In this document: positions 43,635 to 52,156 of the stretch, piece by piece | Layout of the letters: each line of letters starts with the position of its first letter | Numbering within the stretch: position 1 is the first letter of the stretch | Assembly (NCBI GenBank): GCA_023150615.1 | Contig: JAKLKO010000001.1 | Span: forward strand, 62,001-126,000 | Source: Phycisphaerae bacterium | GTDB taxonomy: Bacteria; Planctomycetota; Phycisphaerae; UBA1845; UTPLA1 | Reading direction: 5' to 3' | DNA length: 64,000 bases | The notes under the pieces: model-generated | What the model was told of the DNA's origin: nothing | The model's database searches: none | Seen by the model: only the letters and a program-made list of their open reading frames with translations | Program-made: the position numbers and the translations under genes

Positions 43635-45281
43635 TTAACGCGGCGCGCTGATCCAGCGCTCCACGATCGCCGCCGCCAGTTCCGGCTCCTCGTTCACCAT
43701 CTCGCCGATCGTCCCGGTCAACTCACCCAGCAGCAGCGTCTGCGGATCCACCTCCGGCTCGGGCAGCACGACCTTGCGACGCTTCGCCTCCAACCGGCGC
43801 AACGCCGCCTCCGCCCCAGACCCCTCGGGACTCGACGAACTCGCGGCCGCCGTCCCGCCCGCCGACCGACCGGGACCCGGCGCGACCGGTCCGATCTTCC
43901 GCGCCATCCGCCACACCGATACCAAGCTCACGATCGCCAGCGCCGCCAGGAGCGCCGGCTTGCCGAACTCCGACGCCATTGCCGCGACGCCGCCGGCGCC
44001 CATCCCATCCGGCACAACGCCCGTCGACGCCATCGGCGCATCCACGAACCAGCTCACCTCGACCTGCGCATCGCTCGTCGCCGAGATCAACTGCTTCACC
44101 TGCCCCCGGATCTTGCGAATCTCCTCCGAGATCAACGGCTCGAGGTCCTTCGACTCAGGTTTCTTGCCGCCGTTCAGTTGCTCGAACACCCCGACGAAGT
44201 AACTCCGCGGAATGTTTACCGACGCTGTGACTCTCCGCACGACACCCGGCGTGTTCACCACGTCCGTCACCGATCGATCGCGATCCCCCAGCAGCGACGT
44301 CCGCGTCTCCTCCGTCGTGCTCACCTCCGACGAGCCCGCGCCCGCGATCGCCGCCCGCGTGTTCGGCCGCGCGCCCGGCGTCGCCCCGCCGGACACACCC
44401 TGCGTCTCGCTCGTCCGGCTCTCCTCCTCCGATGCCACCGGCGGACCGAACTTCTCCGTGTGCTCCCGGCGATGTTCCGACTCCATCTCCACATTGACCC
44501 CCACGAGCACGCCCGGAATGAACCCCAGATGCGCCAGGATCTTCCGTCCGATGTACTCCTCTTTCTGCCGTCGCAGATCGAGCAGATCGAACGGAATCGA
44601 TTGATCATCGCTCGGCACGCGGTACGGCCGGCCCGACGTTGCATCGACGATCCGCACCGCCTCCGGCTTCAGGCCGTGAATCGCTCCGCTCACCAGCGCC
44701 GCGATCGCCGACGTCCGCGACTTGTCCAGCACGACGCCCGGCCGCGTCTGAAGGAACACGCTTGCCGTCGGATGGCTCGCCCCCTCGCCGAAGCCGCGCC
44801 GTTCCGGCTGGTCGATGAACACCCGCGCCTCGGTCACGCCGTCGAAGTGCGCGATGACCTTCGCCAGCTCGTTGCCCAGCGCGACCGTTCGCTGCCAGCG
44901 GCTCTCGTCCCGCGGAATCCACAGGTTGCTCTGCTCGATCAGCTTCGCGAATCCGATCGACGTGTCCGCCGGCATCAGCCCGGACTGCGCCACCATGCCC
45001 TGAAGGCGCGTCCGGTCCTCGTCGCGAACCAGAATCTGCGTCCCGTCCGACTCAAACCGCTCGCCGCGGCCGCGCAACTGCGTCTCGATCGCCCGCAGTT
45101 CCTCGGCCTTCATCGGCTGATCCAGCAACGGCACGAGGTCCGGCTGCCCTGCCCAGTGAACCAGCGACGCCGCCCCCATCAGCGTCACGATGATGCTCAG
45201 GCCCAGCGCCAGGCGCTGCGAGCCGGTCATGCCGGACAGGTGCAGCCCGATCTGCTTGAACTGTCTGGTGAGAAACTCCAT
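43635..45281 (-). CDS. fliF: Flagellar MS-ring protein FliF
   Basis: FliF forms the MS ring and export-gate housing. The 548-residue protein has an N-terminal membrane helix (LALGLSIIVTLMGAASLVHW), ring-building motifs with QPDLVPLLDQ, VRDEDRTRLQGMVAQSGLMPADTSIGF, and VFIDQPER, a variable loop, a second helix PALLAALAIVSLVSVWRM, and the FliG-binding tail GTIGEMVNEEPELAAAIVERWI. The stop is followed four bases later by the longer fliG frame. Confidence 0.95.
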   Translation of the reverse strand: MEFLTRQFKQIGLHLSGMTGSQRLALGLSIIVTLMGAASLVHWAGQPDLVPLLDQPMKAEELRAIETQLRGRGERFESDGTQILVRDEDRTRLQGMVAQSGLMPADTSIGFAKLIEQSNLWIPRDESRWQRTVALGNELAKVIAHFDGVTEARVFIDQPERRGFGEGASHPTASVFLQTRPGVVLDKSRTSAIAALVSGAIHGLKPEAVRIVDATSGRPYRVPSDDQSIPFDLLDLRRQKEEYIGRKILAHLGFIPGVLVGVNVEMESEHRREHTEKFGPPVASEEESRTSETQGVSGGATPGARPNTRAAIAGAGSSEVSTTEETRTSLLGDRDRSVTDVVNTPGVVRRVTASVNIPRSYFVGVFEQLNGGKKPESKDLEPLISEEIRKIRGQVKQLISATSDAQVEVSWFVDAPMASTGVVPDGMGAGGVAAMASEFGKPALLAALAIVSLVSVWRMARKIGPVAPGPGRSAGGTAAASSSSPEGSGAEAALRRLEAKRRKVVLPEPEVDPQTLLLGELTGTIGEMVNEEPELAAAIVERWISAPR

Positions 45282-45304
45282 GTCTCACGCGGCCGCCGCC
45301 CCAC

Positions 45305-45622
45305 CTAGACGCGCATCTGTCGCAGCTCGTTGTAGGCATCGAGGAGCTTGTTGCGGATCTCCATCAGCAGTGAAAACGCCACGTCGGCCTTGCGGATCGT
45401 CGCCAGCACCTCGGACACGTTGTCGCTCTCACCAGTCAGCAACCGCTGTACGCCCACGTCCGCTTCCTGCTGAAGGCGGCTGACCTTCTCGAGGCTCTCC
45501 ACGAGCTGCGACTTGAAATCGATCTCGTCCGACTTCGATCCGCCGCCCGGCGCGCGGAGGGTGAACGGCCCGCCGCCCGCGGACACACCGCTGACCGATG
45601 CCGAAATGGACGAATCCGCCAT
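45305..45622 (-). CDS. fliE: Flagellar hook-basal-body complex protein FliE
   Basis: FliE links the MS ring to the rod. The 105-residue product has the conserved C-terminal LQQEADVGVQRLLTGESDNVSEVLATIRKADVAFSLLMEIRNKLLDAYNELRQMRV, ending in the standard F..L...RNKL..AY.E..RM..  motif. N-terminal residues are Ser/Gly-rich. Lies between flgC and fliF. Confidence 0.94.
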   Translation of the reverse strand: MADSSISASVSGVSAGGGPFTLRAPGGGSKSDEIDFKSQLVESLEKVSRLQQEADVGVQRLLTGESDNVSEVLATIRKADVAFSLLMEIRNKLLDAYNELRQMRV

Positions 45623-45649
45623 GACCTGTGCCCTCGGCGACGGCGCCCG

Positions 45650-46051
45650 TTACGCGAGGATGCGCAGCGTGCTCGCCAGCATCGACTTGGTCGCCTCAAT
45701 TGCGGTGATGTTCGCCTCGAACGCCCGCGCCGCCATCATCCCGTCGATCATCTCCGTCGCGAGATCGACGTTCGGGTAATAGACCATTCCGTCACGGTCC
45801 GCGAACGGGTGCCCGGGTTCCTTGACGGCCCGCGGAGGGTTCGGATCATCCACGACCTCCGACACGTGCACCCCCGCTCCTCCGCGGCCGTCGCCCGCCT
45901 CGAACAGGACCGCGCGCCGCCGGTAAGGCGCGGGACCTTCGCCGTCGATCCGGCCCGCCGTGAACGCGTTCGCGACGTTGCCCGCGATCGCGTCCATCCG
46001 CGTCCGCTGCGCCACCAGCGCCGACGTGCTCACGTCGAACAAGCCGAACAT
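45650..46051 (-). CDS. flgC: Flagellar rod protein FlgC
   Basis: Proximal rod subunit. The 133-residue protein has the axial-family start LFDVSTSALVAQRTRMDAIAGNVANAFT and the FlgC motif YRRRAVLFEA, with the conserved PGHPFADRDGMVYYPNVDLATEMIDGMMAARAFEANITAIEATKSM C-terminus. Lies 27 bases before fliE, 17 bases after flgB. Confidence 0.95.
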   Translation of the reverse strand: MFGLFDVSTSALVAQRTRMDAIAGNVANAFTAGRIDGEGPAPYRRRAVLFEAGDGRGGAGVHVSEVVDDPNPPRAVKEPGHPFADRDGMVYYPNVDLATEMIDGMMAARAFEANITAIEATKSMLASTLRILA

Positions 46052-46068
46052 TCATCGCACCTCCGCCG

Positions 46069-46506
46069 CTACGTCACGCGGCCACGAATCGCTTGCATGA
46101 TCCCGTCGAACCGACGCTTCACGAGCTCCACTGCCAACTGGTGCGCGATCGCATTCTCCGCCAGTTGACTCATCTGACGCTCCACCCGCGCGTTCGTGCC
46201 GTCGTGGAACAGCAGGTTCTCCGGCGACTCGGTCGCCGGTCGAAACTCCAGCCGCCCCGGCGCGGCCTCGCGCACCTGACGCGTCGCCCGCAATCGCGGC
46301 GAATCCGCGCCCGATGCATCGCGCCGCCGCGTCGCATCGCGCAGCGCTGCCTGAAACGACCGCGGATCGAGCTCGCGCGTGCGATATCCCGGCGTGTCGA
46401 TGTTGGCCACGTTCTCGACGATCACCCGGTGACGCGCCTCGGTGAACGCCAGCGTCCACTCCAGCAGCGGCATCGCACCGCGATTCGTCAGGTCCGTCAG
46501 AATCAT
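46069..46506 (-). CDS. flgB: Flagellar rod protein FlgB
   Basis: Rod subunit nearest FliE. ATG 46506 has GGAAGG five bases upstream and gives 145 residues; the open frame reaches 46677, over the activator gene's end, without similarity. The protein contains AFTEARHRVIVENVANIDTPGYRTRELDP, the axial N-terminal motif, and DGTNARVERQMSQLAENAIAHQLAVELVKRRFDGIMQAIRGR at the C-terminus. It heads the flgB-flgC-fliE block; candidate sigma-54 promoters lie at 46596-46627. Confidence 0.94.
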   Translation of the reverse strand: MILTDLTNRGAMPLLEWTLAFTEARHRVIVENVANIDTPGYRTRELDPRSFQAALRDATRRRDASGADSPRLRATRQVREAAPGRLEFRPATESPENLLFHDGTNARVERQMSQLAENAIAHQLAVELVKRRFDGIMQAIRGRVT

Positions 46507-46595
46507 CCCGCCTTCCGATCTTCTGCAACGACCGTACCGCCGAAGGACGCCCGTCTCACGCCTTCGCGGGACGGCCGCGGCCCATTCCCGGCGCA

Positions 46596-46610
46596 GCAAT
46601 TGCGCATCCC
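46596..46610 (-). promoter_or_regulatory. Second sigma-54-like element upstream of flgB
   Basis: Minus strand GGGATG-CGCAA-TTGC. The GG and GC doublets have the sigma-54 spacing and TTGC is exact, but the -24 half is weak (GGGATG against TGGCAC). It starts 17 bases downstream of the similar element at 46613-46627. Confidence 0.3.
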
Positions 46611-46612
46611 GC

Positions 46613-46627
46613 GCAATGCCTGCGCCC
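46613..46627 (-). promoter_or_regulatory. Candidate sigma-54 promoter upstream of flgB
   Basis: Minus strand GGGCGC-AGGCA-TTGC compared with TGGCAC-N5-TTGC: the GG and GC doublets are correctly spaced and eight of ten defined bases match. It lies about 107 bases before the flgB ATG, in the 130-base gap after the sigma-54 activator gene. Confidence 0.45.
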
Positions 46628-46636
46628 TCCGCCGCG

Positions 46637-48049
46637 CTACCCCGCGCGACGCGCCGGGCTGCAGTCCATCGCGGCACGGGCCGCTGCCGCGTTCGCCTCT
46701 TCGCGCCACTGCTTCAGCTTCATGCCCAGCGTCCGCACGCCGATTCCCAGCGCCCGCGCCGTCTTCTCGCGGTGACCGTTGAACTGCAGCAGCGTCCGCT
46801 CGATCAGCTCACGCTCCATGTCCTCCATCATGTGGCCGTGGCGCACACGCCGGAACGCGTTCGGGTCCGGCTGCGCCAAGTCGTTCGTCAGCCAGTTTTC
46901 GATCACCGTCGCCTCGATCATCCCGCCCGGGCAGAGCACGATCGCGCGCTCGCAGACGTTTTCCAGCTCGCGCACGTTTCCCGGCCAGTGGTATGACTGG
47001 AGCACCTGCATTGCCCGTGGCGTGGCCTGCGGCGACGCGCGCCCTTCCCGTCGCGCGATCCGTTCGAGGAAATGCCGGACAAGCTCCGGGATGTCCTCCC
47101 GTCGCTCCCGCAGCGGCGCCAAGCGAACCGGCAGCACGCTGATGCGGAAGTACAGGTCCTCACGGAACCGCTTTCGCGTCACCCACTCCTGCAAGTCGCG
47201 ATTCGTCGTCGCAATCACCCGCACGTCCGTCCGCCGCGTCAGGCTGCTCCCCACGCGCTCGTACTCCCGCTCCTGCAAGACCCGCAGCAGCTTCGCCTGC
47301 AACCCGATCGGCAGCTCGCTGATCTCATCCAGCAGCAGCGTCCCACCGTCGGCCAGTTCGAACCGCCCCTTGCGCATCCGGTCCGCGCCCGTGAACGCGC
47401 CGCGCTCGTGCCCGAACAGTTCGCTCTCCAGCAGCGTCGCCGACAGTGCAGCGCAATTCAGACACAGCATCGGTCTCGACGCCCGCGACGACGCCGCGTG
47501 GATCGCCCGCGCCACCAGCTCCTTGCCCGTGCCGCTCTCACCGTGGATCAGCACCGTCGCCTGACTCTGCGCCACGCGCTGGATCTGTGCCCGAATCTCC
47601 CCCATCACCCGGCTGCCCCCGACCAGTTCCACCGAACTCTGCAAGTCAACGAGCGACGCCCGCAGCGCCTCGTTCTCATCGCGCAGCCGGCCCATCTGCG
47701 CCGCGCGCTCCACCAGCAGCAGCAACTCGTCCACCTCGAACGGCTTCTGGAGATAGTCGAACGCCCCCTGCTTCATCGCCTCGACCGCCGTGCCCACCGT
47801 CGCAAAAGCCGTCATCAGGATCAGCGGCGTCTCAACGCCCGCCGCGCGGAGCTGCCGAAGCAGCTCGATCCCGTCCATGCCCGGCATCTTCAGATCGCTG
47901 ATCACGACCTCGAACGACTCGCGCTGCAACGCCTCCAGCGCCGCCGCGGGATCGCCGAATCCCGACACCGAATGGCCCGCGCGCTGCAACGAGGTCTGAA
48001 GCGAATCCCGCATGACGTCTTTGTCATCCACCACGCAAATCCGTGCCAT
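46637..48049 (-). CDS. NtrC-family sigma-54 activator, probable flagellar regulator (FlrC/FleR-like)
   Basis: Response regulator of 470 residues from ATG 48049 (GAGGGAG ribosome site); 112 upstream codons are open but unrelated. The receiver has D8/D9, phospho-acceptor D52 in VVISDLKMPGMDG and K in LQKPFEVDE. The AAA+ domain has HGESGTGKELVARAIH (Walker A), GHERGAFTGADRMRKG (the sigma-54 contact GAFTGA), GGTLLLDEISELP (Walker B), and REDLYFRISVLPVRLAPLRERREDIP. The C-terminal Fis-type HTH is NGHREKTARALGIGVRTLGMKLKQW. The kinase at 48063 is 13 bases upstream, so they are a two-component pair. Placed next to flgB with sigma-54-like sites. Confidence 0.93.
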   Translation of the reverse strand: MARICVVDDKDVMRDSLQTSLQRAGHSVSGFGDPAAALEALQRESFEVVISDLKMPGMDGIELLRQLRAAGVETPLILMTAFATVGTAVEAMKQGAFDYLQKPFEVDELLLLVERAAQMGRLRDENEALRASLVDLQSSVELVGGSRVMGEIRAQIQRVAQSQATVLIHGESGTGKELVARAIHAASSRASRPMLCLNCAALSATLLESELFGHERGAFTGADRMRKGRFELADGGTLLLDEISELPIGLQAKLLRVLQEREYERVGSSLTRRTDVRVIATTNRDLQEWVTRKRFREDLYFRISVLPVRLAPLRERREDIPELVRHFLERIARREGRASPQATPRAMQVLQSYHWPGNVRELENVCERAIVLCPGGMIEATVIENWLTNDLAQPDPNAFRRVRHGHMMEDMERELIERTLLQFNGHREKTARALGIGVRTLGMKLKQWREEANAAAARAAMDCSPARRAG

Positions 48050-48062
48050 TGACCGCACTCCC

Positions 48063-49001
48063 TCAGGAAGCCTTTCGTTCCAGGTCCTTGCGCCCCGCAT
48101 CGCCCACCGATCGCGCGGAACGATCGTCACCCGGCATCTCCATGACGCCCGGCCGCGCCGCCGCGCCGCATTCGTCCGCGCCCGGAAACTCCATCCGGAA
48201 CTGGACGCCGCCGCCCGCGCGGTTCCGCGCCCGGATCGTCCCGCCGTGCGCCGCGACGATCTGGTGCACGATCGCCAGCCCCAGGCCCGTACCCGTCGGA
48301 CGCGTTGTGAAGAACGGATCGAAAATCTGCTCGATCCGCTCCTCCGGGATCCCGCACCCGCTGTCCCAGACCGTCCACCGCGCACCGCCCGCGCCCCACG
48401 GCTCCACCTCGATACCGATCGTGCCCGCGTCGCCGACCGCCTGGATCGCGTTCAGCAGCAGGTTCATCAGCACGCGCTGGAGCCGCAGCGCATCGATATA
48501 GACGCGACACCGACGCGATGACTCCGCGCACACCACCTCGATCGCCCCGCCCCGCAGCCACGGCCCGACCTGCTCCAGCGTCGGCTCGATCACCTCGTTT
48601 GCCGTGCACCAGCTCACCTCCAGAACCGGCTCCTGCGAAAACTCCAGGATCTCGTTCACCAGCCGATTCAGCGTCCGCACGCCGGTCCCGATCTTCCGCG
48701 CCAGTTCCAGCGTCGCCGGCTGCGCGGCCAGTTCCTGCTCCAGCACCGACGCGTAGAGCGAAATCCCGCCCAGCGGATTGCGAATCTCGTGCGCCAGCCC
48801 GGCCGCCAATTGCCCCAGCGATGCCAGGCGCTCCCGACGGGCCAGCTCGCGGTTCTTGGCCGCCAGTTCGCCATGCAGCCGCGACACCTCGCGCGACAAC
48901 GACTCGTACGCCTGCTTGAGACGCTCCGTCACGTCGTTGTACGACAGCAGGATCGCCCCCAACTCCTGCTCGCGCGCCGTCATCGATTCGAGACTCGTCA
49001 T
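48063..49001 (-). CDS. Soluble sensor histidine kinase paired with the sigma-54 activator
   Basis: Phosphorylates the response regulator at 46637. ATG 49001 overlaps the FlgN-like gene by four bases; upstream codons are unrelated. The 312-residue protein has a coiled-coil N-terminus (TAREQELGAILLSYNDVTERLKQAYESLSREVSRL), HisKA with GLAHEIRNPLGGISLYASVLE (His in AHEIRNP), N-box LLLNAIQAVGD, G-boxes DSGCGIPEERIEQIFDPFFTT and GTGLGLAIVHQIVAAHGG. No membrane helix, PAS or periplasmic sensor is present, so it is cytosolic and perhaps reads assembly state, as FlrB/FleS-type kinases do. Confidence 0.92.
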   Translation of the reverse strand: MTSLESMTAREQELGAILLSYNDVTERLKQAYESLSREVSRLHGELAAKNRELARRERLASLGQLAAGLAHEIRNPLGGISLYASVLEQELAAQPATLELARKIGTGVRTLNRLVNEILEFSQEPVLEVSWCTANEVIEPTLEQVGPWLRGGAIEVVCAESSRRCRVYIDALRLQRVLMNLLLNAIQAVGDAGTIGIEVEPWGAGGARWTVWDSGCGIPEERIEQIFDPFFTTRPTGTGLGLAIVHQIVAAHGGTIRARNRAGGGVQFRMEFPGADECGAAARPGVMEMPGDDRSARSVGDAGRKDLERKAS

Positions 49002-49465
49002 GCGCACTCGTCCGTCACCGCCACTCGCGTCGTCACCGCCGCCGCGGGTCCGTACGCCCGCGCCGCTCGCGATCCATCCGCACACCGCGCCATCTCGCCC
49101 GCCAACTGCCGACGCGATTGCGTTAACCGCTCCACGTCCGTCGCGTCGTCCCGGATCACCGACGCCAGCGTCCGCTCGTTTTCCTCGATCAAGCCCCGCA
49201 CCCGAGCCCGCGCATCGGCGCTCATTGCCGCCACCACGGTCGTCCAGCTCTGCCGAAACGGCGACAGTCCCACGCTGCACGCGCGAAGTTCCTCGACCAC
49301 GCGTTGCCGATCCGCCAGCACGCTCAACAGCGCTGTCGGATCGTCCGCGTCCAGAAGCGACCGCTGACGGTCCGCCAGTTCGCGCAGCCGCCGGTGTGCG
49401 TCGCGCTGCCGCTCCAGCAACCGCATCAGGTGCTCCGCATCCAGCACGTCACTCGCCCCGCGCAC
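48998..49465 (-). CDS. FlgN-like flagellar export chaperone
   Basis: A 155-residue helical protein, DVLDAEHLMRLLERQRDAHRRLRELADRQRSLLDADDPTALLSVLADRQRVVEELRA, which resembles the FlgN/FliT class of four-helix chaperones for hook-filament junction proteins. It overlaps the kinase start by four bases (ATGA), so is coupled to it. FlgK and FlgL are not in this window. The match to FlgN is by pattern (LL..q...L..L..L..E...L...D...L......R..vv..L) and is moderate. Confidence 0.65.
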   Translation of the reverse strand: MRGASDVLDAEHLMRLLERQRDAHRRLRELADRQRSLLDADDPTALLSVLADRQRVVEELRACSVGLSPFRQSWTTVVAAMSADARARVRGLIEENERTLASVIRDDATDVERLTQSRRQLAGEMARCADGSRAARAYGPAAAVTTRVAVTDECA

Positions 49466-49477
49466 CGCCGCACTCCA

Positions 49478-51820
49478 TCAACCCAGCAGTCCCGACGCCG
49501 CAAGCTGTTCCGTCAGCCGCTCCCAGTGCGCTCGATCCGGCATGCCCCGCTCCGCCGCGAATGCCGAATCCGGCAGTTTCCGCAGCAGCCAACGAAGCTG
49601 CTCCAGGCTTCGCCGAGCCGCATCCGACCGCCCCATCCGCAGGTGGCACTGGACGATCTGCAGCGCCGCCGGCAGCACCGTCACGTCGCGCTCGTACCGC
49701 CACATCGCCTCCGAGTACGCCGTCACCGCCTCCGCGTACCGCCCCAGATCGAACAAGCAATCCGCGCGATGCAGGTACGCCACGCGAAGGTACGTCCGCT
49801 CGACCGCCGACAGCGCCGGCTCGTCCTGCGCCGCCAGCGAGCGAATCACATCCACGTAGCTCGCCAGCGCCCGCTCCAGCCGCACAGCCGCCTCGCCCGT
49901 CGGCAATCTCCCGTCAGCCGGCGCGTCCGGAAGCGCCCGACTGCTCCGCCGGTAGCAATCCGCCAGCAAATATCGCCACTGCGCCGCCCGCGCATCGTCC
50001 GGGAACATCGCCAGCGCATCCTCGAATCGCGTCGCCGCCAATTCAAAGCGATCCGATACGCGGTAGATCTCCGCCAGTCTCGCCAGCGCATCCCGGTACT
50101 CCGGCGCCTGCGGCGTCACGTGGGCCTCCGCTCCCGGCGGCTGATCGACAAAGCGACGCAACAGATCCTCCGCCGATCGAGCCCCATCCCCGCCGCTCCC
50201 CAGCAGGCAATCCGCCAGCAGGACCGTCACCCGCGTCGCCTCCACCGTCCGCGCGAACTCTTCAGTCAGGCGCCGGTAGACCCCGATCGCCTCGACCAGT
50301 CGTCCCTGCGATTGCCGCGCCTCACCGATCCGGCGCAGCATCACCGGCGTCATCGATCCGACGCGATGCTCCTCGACGAATCGCTCCATCAATGCCACGG
50401 ATTGATCCAGCTCGCCGGCGGCCTGAAGTTCATCCGCCGCCCGAACGATCGACCGCCCCGCCGAGTCCGCGCTGCCGACCTGCTCGACCGCCAGCGCTTC
50501 GTACGCACGCGCCGCCGACAGGTGGTGCCGCCGCGCCTTGGATGCATCCCCCGCGCCCGCGGCCGCCTTCGCTATCTGCGCATGCATCGTCCCCAGCCGC
50601 TCGGCGAGGAACATCGCCTCCTGCCGATCGCCCGGCTCCAGCAGCTTCTGGCTCATCTCGAAGTAGCGGACCGCGTCCTCCGCGAACCCCTCCAGACGAC
50701 GCCCCTCCAACAGCCGCGCCGCCGTCCGAAGGAACGCCCGAACCGACTCCCGATCGACCGTACCGGAGCCCTCGGGCCGCGCAATCAGATTCACGATCCG
50801 TTCCAGCGTCTCCGCCGCGTCCGCGAACCGATCCAGCAGCACCAGGCTCTCGGCACGGCCGAACAATGCTGCCTCGTGCAGCGGTCCCGCACCGAACGAC
50901 TGAAGCACCTCGTCGAAATAGCTGAGCGCTGCCTGCGGTCGTTCCTCACGATTGTTGATTTCCCCCAGTAGCAGCGTCGTCTTGCCCCACAACTCATCCC
51001 GCGGCAGCCACCCGTCGCGCAGCGATCGCAGCATCGCCTCCGCCTCGTCCCGCCGACCCTTCCGCGCCAGCGTCGAGGCACGCAGGTACGCCACCTCGTC
51101 CCGCAGTACGGTCCCGCCCAGCCGCGGGCCGTAGCGATCGATCAGCGTCTCGGCCTCGTCCAGACGCCCGCGCTCCAGCAGTCGCCGGACCCGCCGCTCC
51201 AGCGCCCAACCAACGTTCACCGACGCCGCGTTGCGATCCGTCAGAACCTGATCGATCAGCGCCTCGACCTCGCGCTCACTCGATGGTACGCGCCCCGCCT
51301 CCATCCACTCGGCCAGCCGCCGGCGCAGCGAGTCTGCCCCGCGACTCGACCGCTGGACCGCCTCACTCAGGATCGACGCCGCGCGCACATGGTCCCCCGA
51401 CCATGCCACGACCTCCGCGCGATGCACCAGGTCGTCGCGACTCTCCGCTCGACCCAGCGCCCGCGCCTTCTCGAACAGCTCAATGATCTGCTTCACGACG
51501 GCCGCGCGGTGCGGTTCGCATCCCTCCTCCGTCCGCCGCAACACCTCCGCCCGCAGGTAATGCACCGCCGCCTTCTGATGGTCCCTGTGCCACGGCTGAA
51601 GGCGGAGCTTCTCGATCGCGTCGCGCGCGTCGGCGAGCCGCCCAGCCTCCAGCAGCACCTCCACGCTCTCGATCCGCCGCTCAATACCCGCCCGCCCCGG
51701 CTCCGCACGAAGTCGAACGACCCCCAGCGCGAAAACCAGCAACGAGACCGCCAGCGCCGGCAATTGCCAGCGCCCAGCCACGATCGGTCGGACCCCAGTC
51801 CAGGCGGAAGTGATGCTCAT
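49478..51820 (-). CDS. Large TPR-repeat protein with N-terminal membrane anchor, flagellar cluster
   Basis: First gene of the flagellar run. ATG 51820 (SITSAWTGVRP) has AAAGGG about eight bases upstream; the longer frame is unrelated. The 780-residue protein has a membrane helix (WQLPALAVSLLVFALGVVRL, residues 18-37) followed by tandem helical repeats across the rest: LLEAGRLADARDAIEKL, LLERGRLDEAETLIDRYG, LARKGRRDEAEAMLRSLRDG, GRYAEAVTAYSEAMW and others, all TPR-like. It faces either the periplasm or the cytoplasm depending on orientation of the helix; the helix after a basic start suggests the periplasm. Partner unknown. It may share a promoter with flgN, kinase and activator. Confidence 0.75.
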   Translation of the reverse strand: MSITSAWTGVRPIVAGRWQLPALAVSLLVFALGVVRLRAEPGRAGIERRIESVEVLLEAGRLADARDAIEKLRLQPWHRDHQKAAVHYLRAEVLRRTEEGCEPHRAAVVKQIIELFEKARALGRAESRDDLVHRAEVVAWSGDHVRAASILSEAVQRSSRGADSLRRRLAEWMEAGRVPSSEREVEALIDQVLTDRNAASVNVGWALERRVRRLLERGRLDEAETLIDRYGPRLGGTVLRDEVAYLRASTLARKGRRDEAEAMLRSLRDGWLPRDELWGKTTLLLGEINNREERPQAALSYFDEVLQSFGAGPLHEAALFGRAESLVLLDRFADAAETLERIVNLIARPEGSGTVDRESVRAFLRTAARLLEGRRLEGFAEDAVRYFEMSQKLLEPGDRQEAMFLAERLGTMHAQIAKAAAGAGDASKARRHHLSAARAYEALAVEQVGSADSAGRSIVRAADELQAAGELDQSVALMERFVEEHRVGSMTPVMLRRIGEARQSQGRLVEAIGVYRRLTEEFARTVEATRVTVLLADCLLGSGGDGARSAEDLLRRFVDQPPGAEAHVTPQAPEYRDALARLAEIYRVSDRFELAATRFEDALAMFPDDARAAQWRYLLADCYRRSSRALPDAPADGRLPTGEAAVRLERALASYVDVIRSLAAQDEPALSAVERTYLRVAYLHRADCLFDLGRYAEAVTAYSEAMWRYERDVTVLPAALQIVQCHLRMGRSDAARRSLEQLRWLLRKLPDSAFAAERGMPDRAHWERLTEQLAASGLLG

Positions 51821-51882
51821 CCTGAGCCCTTTCGGACCGCGCGTCGATCTCGACGCCAGCTCCCGGATCGCATCCTCCTGAC

Positions 51883-51897
51883 GCAACCCGCGCACCC
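51883..51897 (-). promoter_or_regulatory. Weak sigma-54-like element before the TPR gene
   Basis: Minus strand GGGTGC-GCGGG-TTGC has correctly spaced GG and GC doublets and an exact TTGC; the -24 half matches TGGCAC only at three bases. It is 63 bases before the TPR start. Confidence 0.3.
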
Positions 51898-51947
51898 CGT
51901 CTACTCTTGTAACCGGCCATCGGCCGACTTCGCGCGGGCCGGGCCGC

Positions 51948-51975
51948 GCTATGGTGTCCGTTCTATCGGCGTCAA
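51948..51975 (-). promoter_or_regulatory. Possible sigma-70 promoter for the TPR gene
   Basis: Minus strand TTGACG (51975-51970), a 16-base spacer and CATAGC (51953-51948). The -35 matches at five of six bases, the -10 at three of six. Would give a leader of about 120 bases. Confidence 0.3.
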
Positions 51976-52156
51976 ACCCTGCCGAACGCCTGCAATTCTC
52001 GCCTGCCGGATTGCCCCCGTTGCACCGCACGAACGAGACGAACTTGCCCACTCGCCCGAAGCGAAAACCGCGCCGCCAACACTGGTGGAGCGACCATCGA
52101 ACAACCTGTCAAACGCCCCCTTGGCCGCGCCCCCATCCCCGCTGTTTGCGAGCACT

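Larger units (their letters stand above)
51821..52156. other. Intergenic region between the TPR gene and the XRE gene
   Basis: A 336-base gap without a credible gene. It contains two promoter-like sites for the TPR gene: a sigma-54-like element at 51883-51897 and a sigma-70-like site at 51948-51975. A partial sigma-28 -10 (GCCGATAG) overlaps the latter at 51963-51970. The part from 51976 to 52156 shows no feature I can name. Confidence 0.55.

Noticed and set aside
48778-50925. 715-codon Pro/Ser/Arg-rich frame on the plus strand
   Set aside because: Antisense to the kinase, FlgN-like and TPR genes; composition typical of GC-driven shadow frames.
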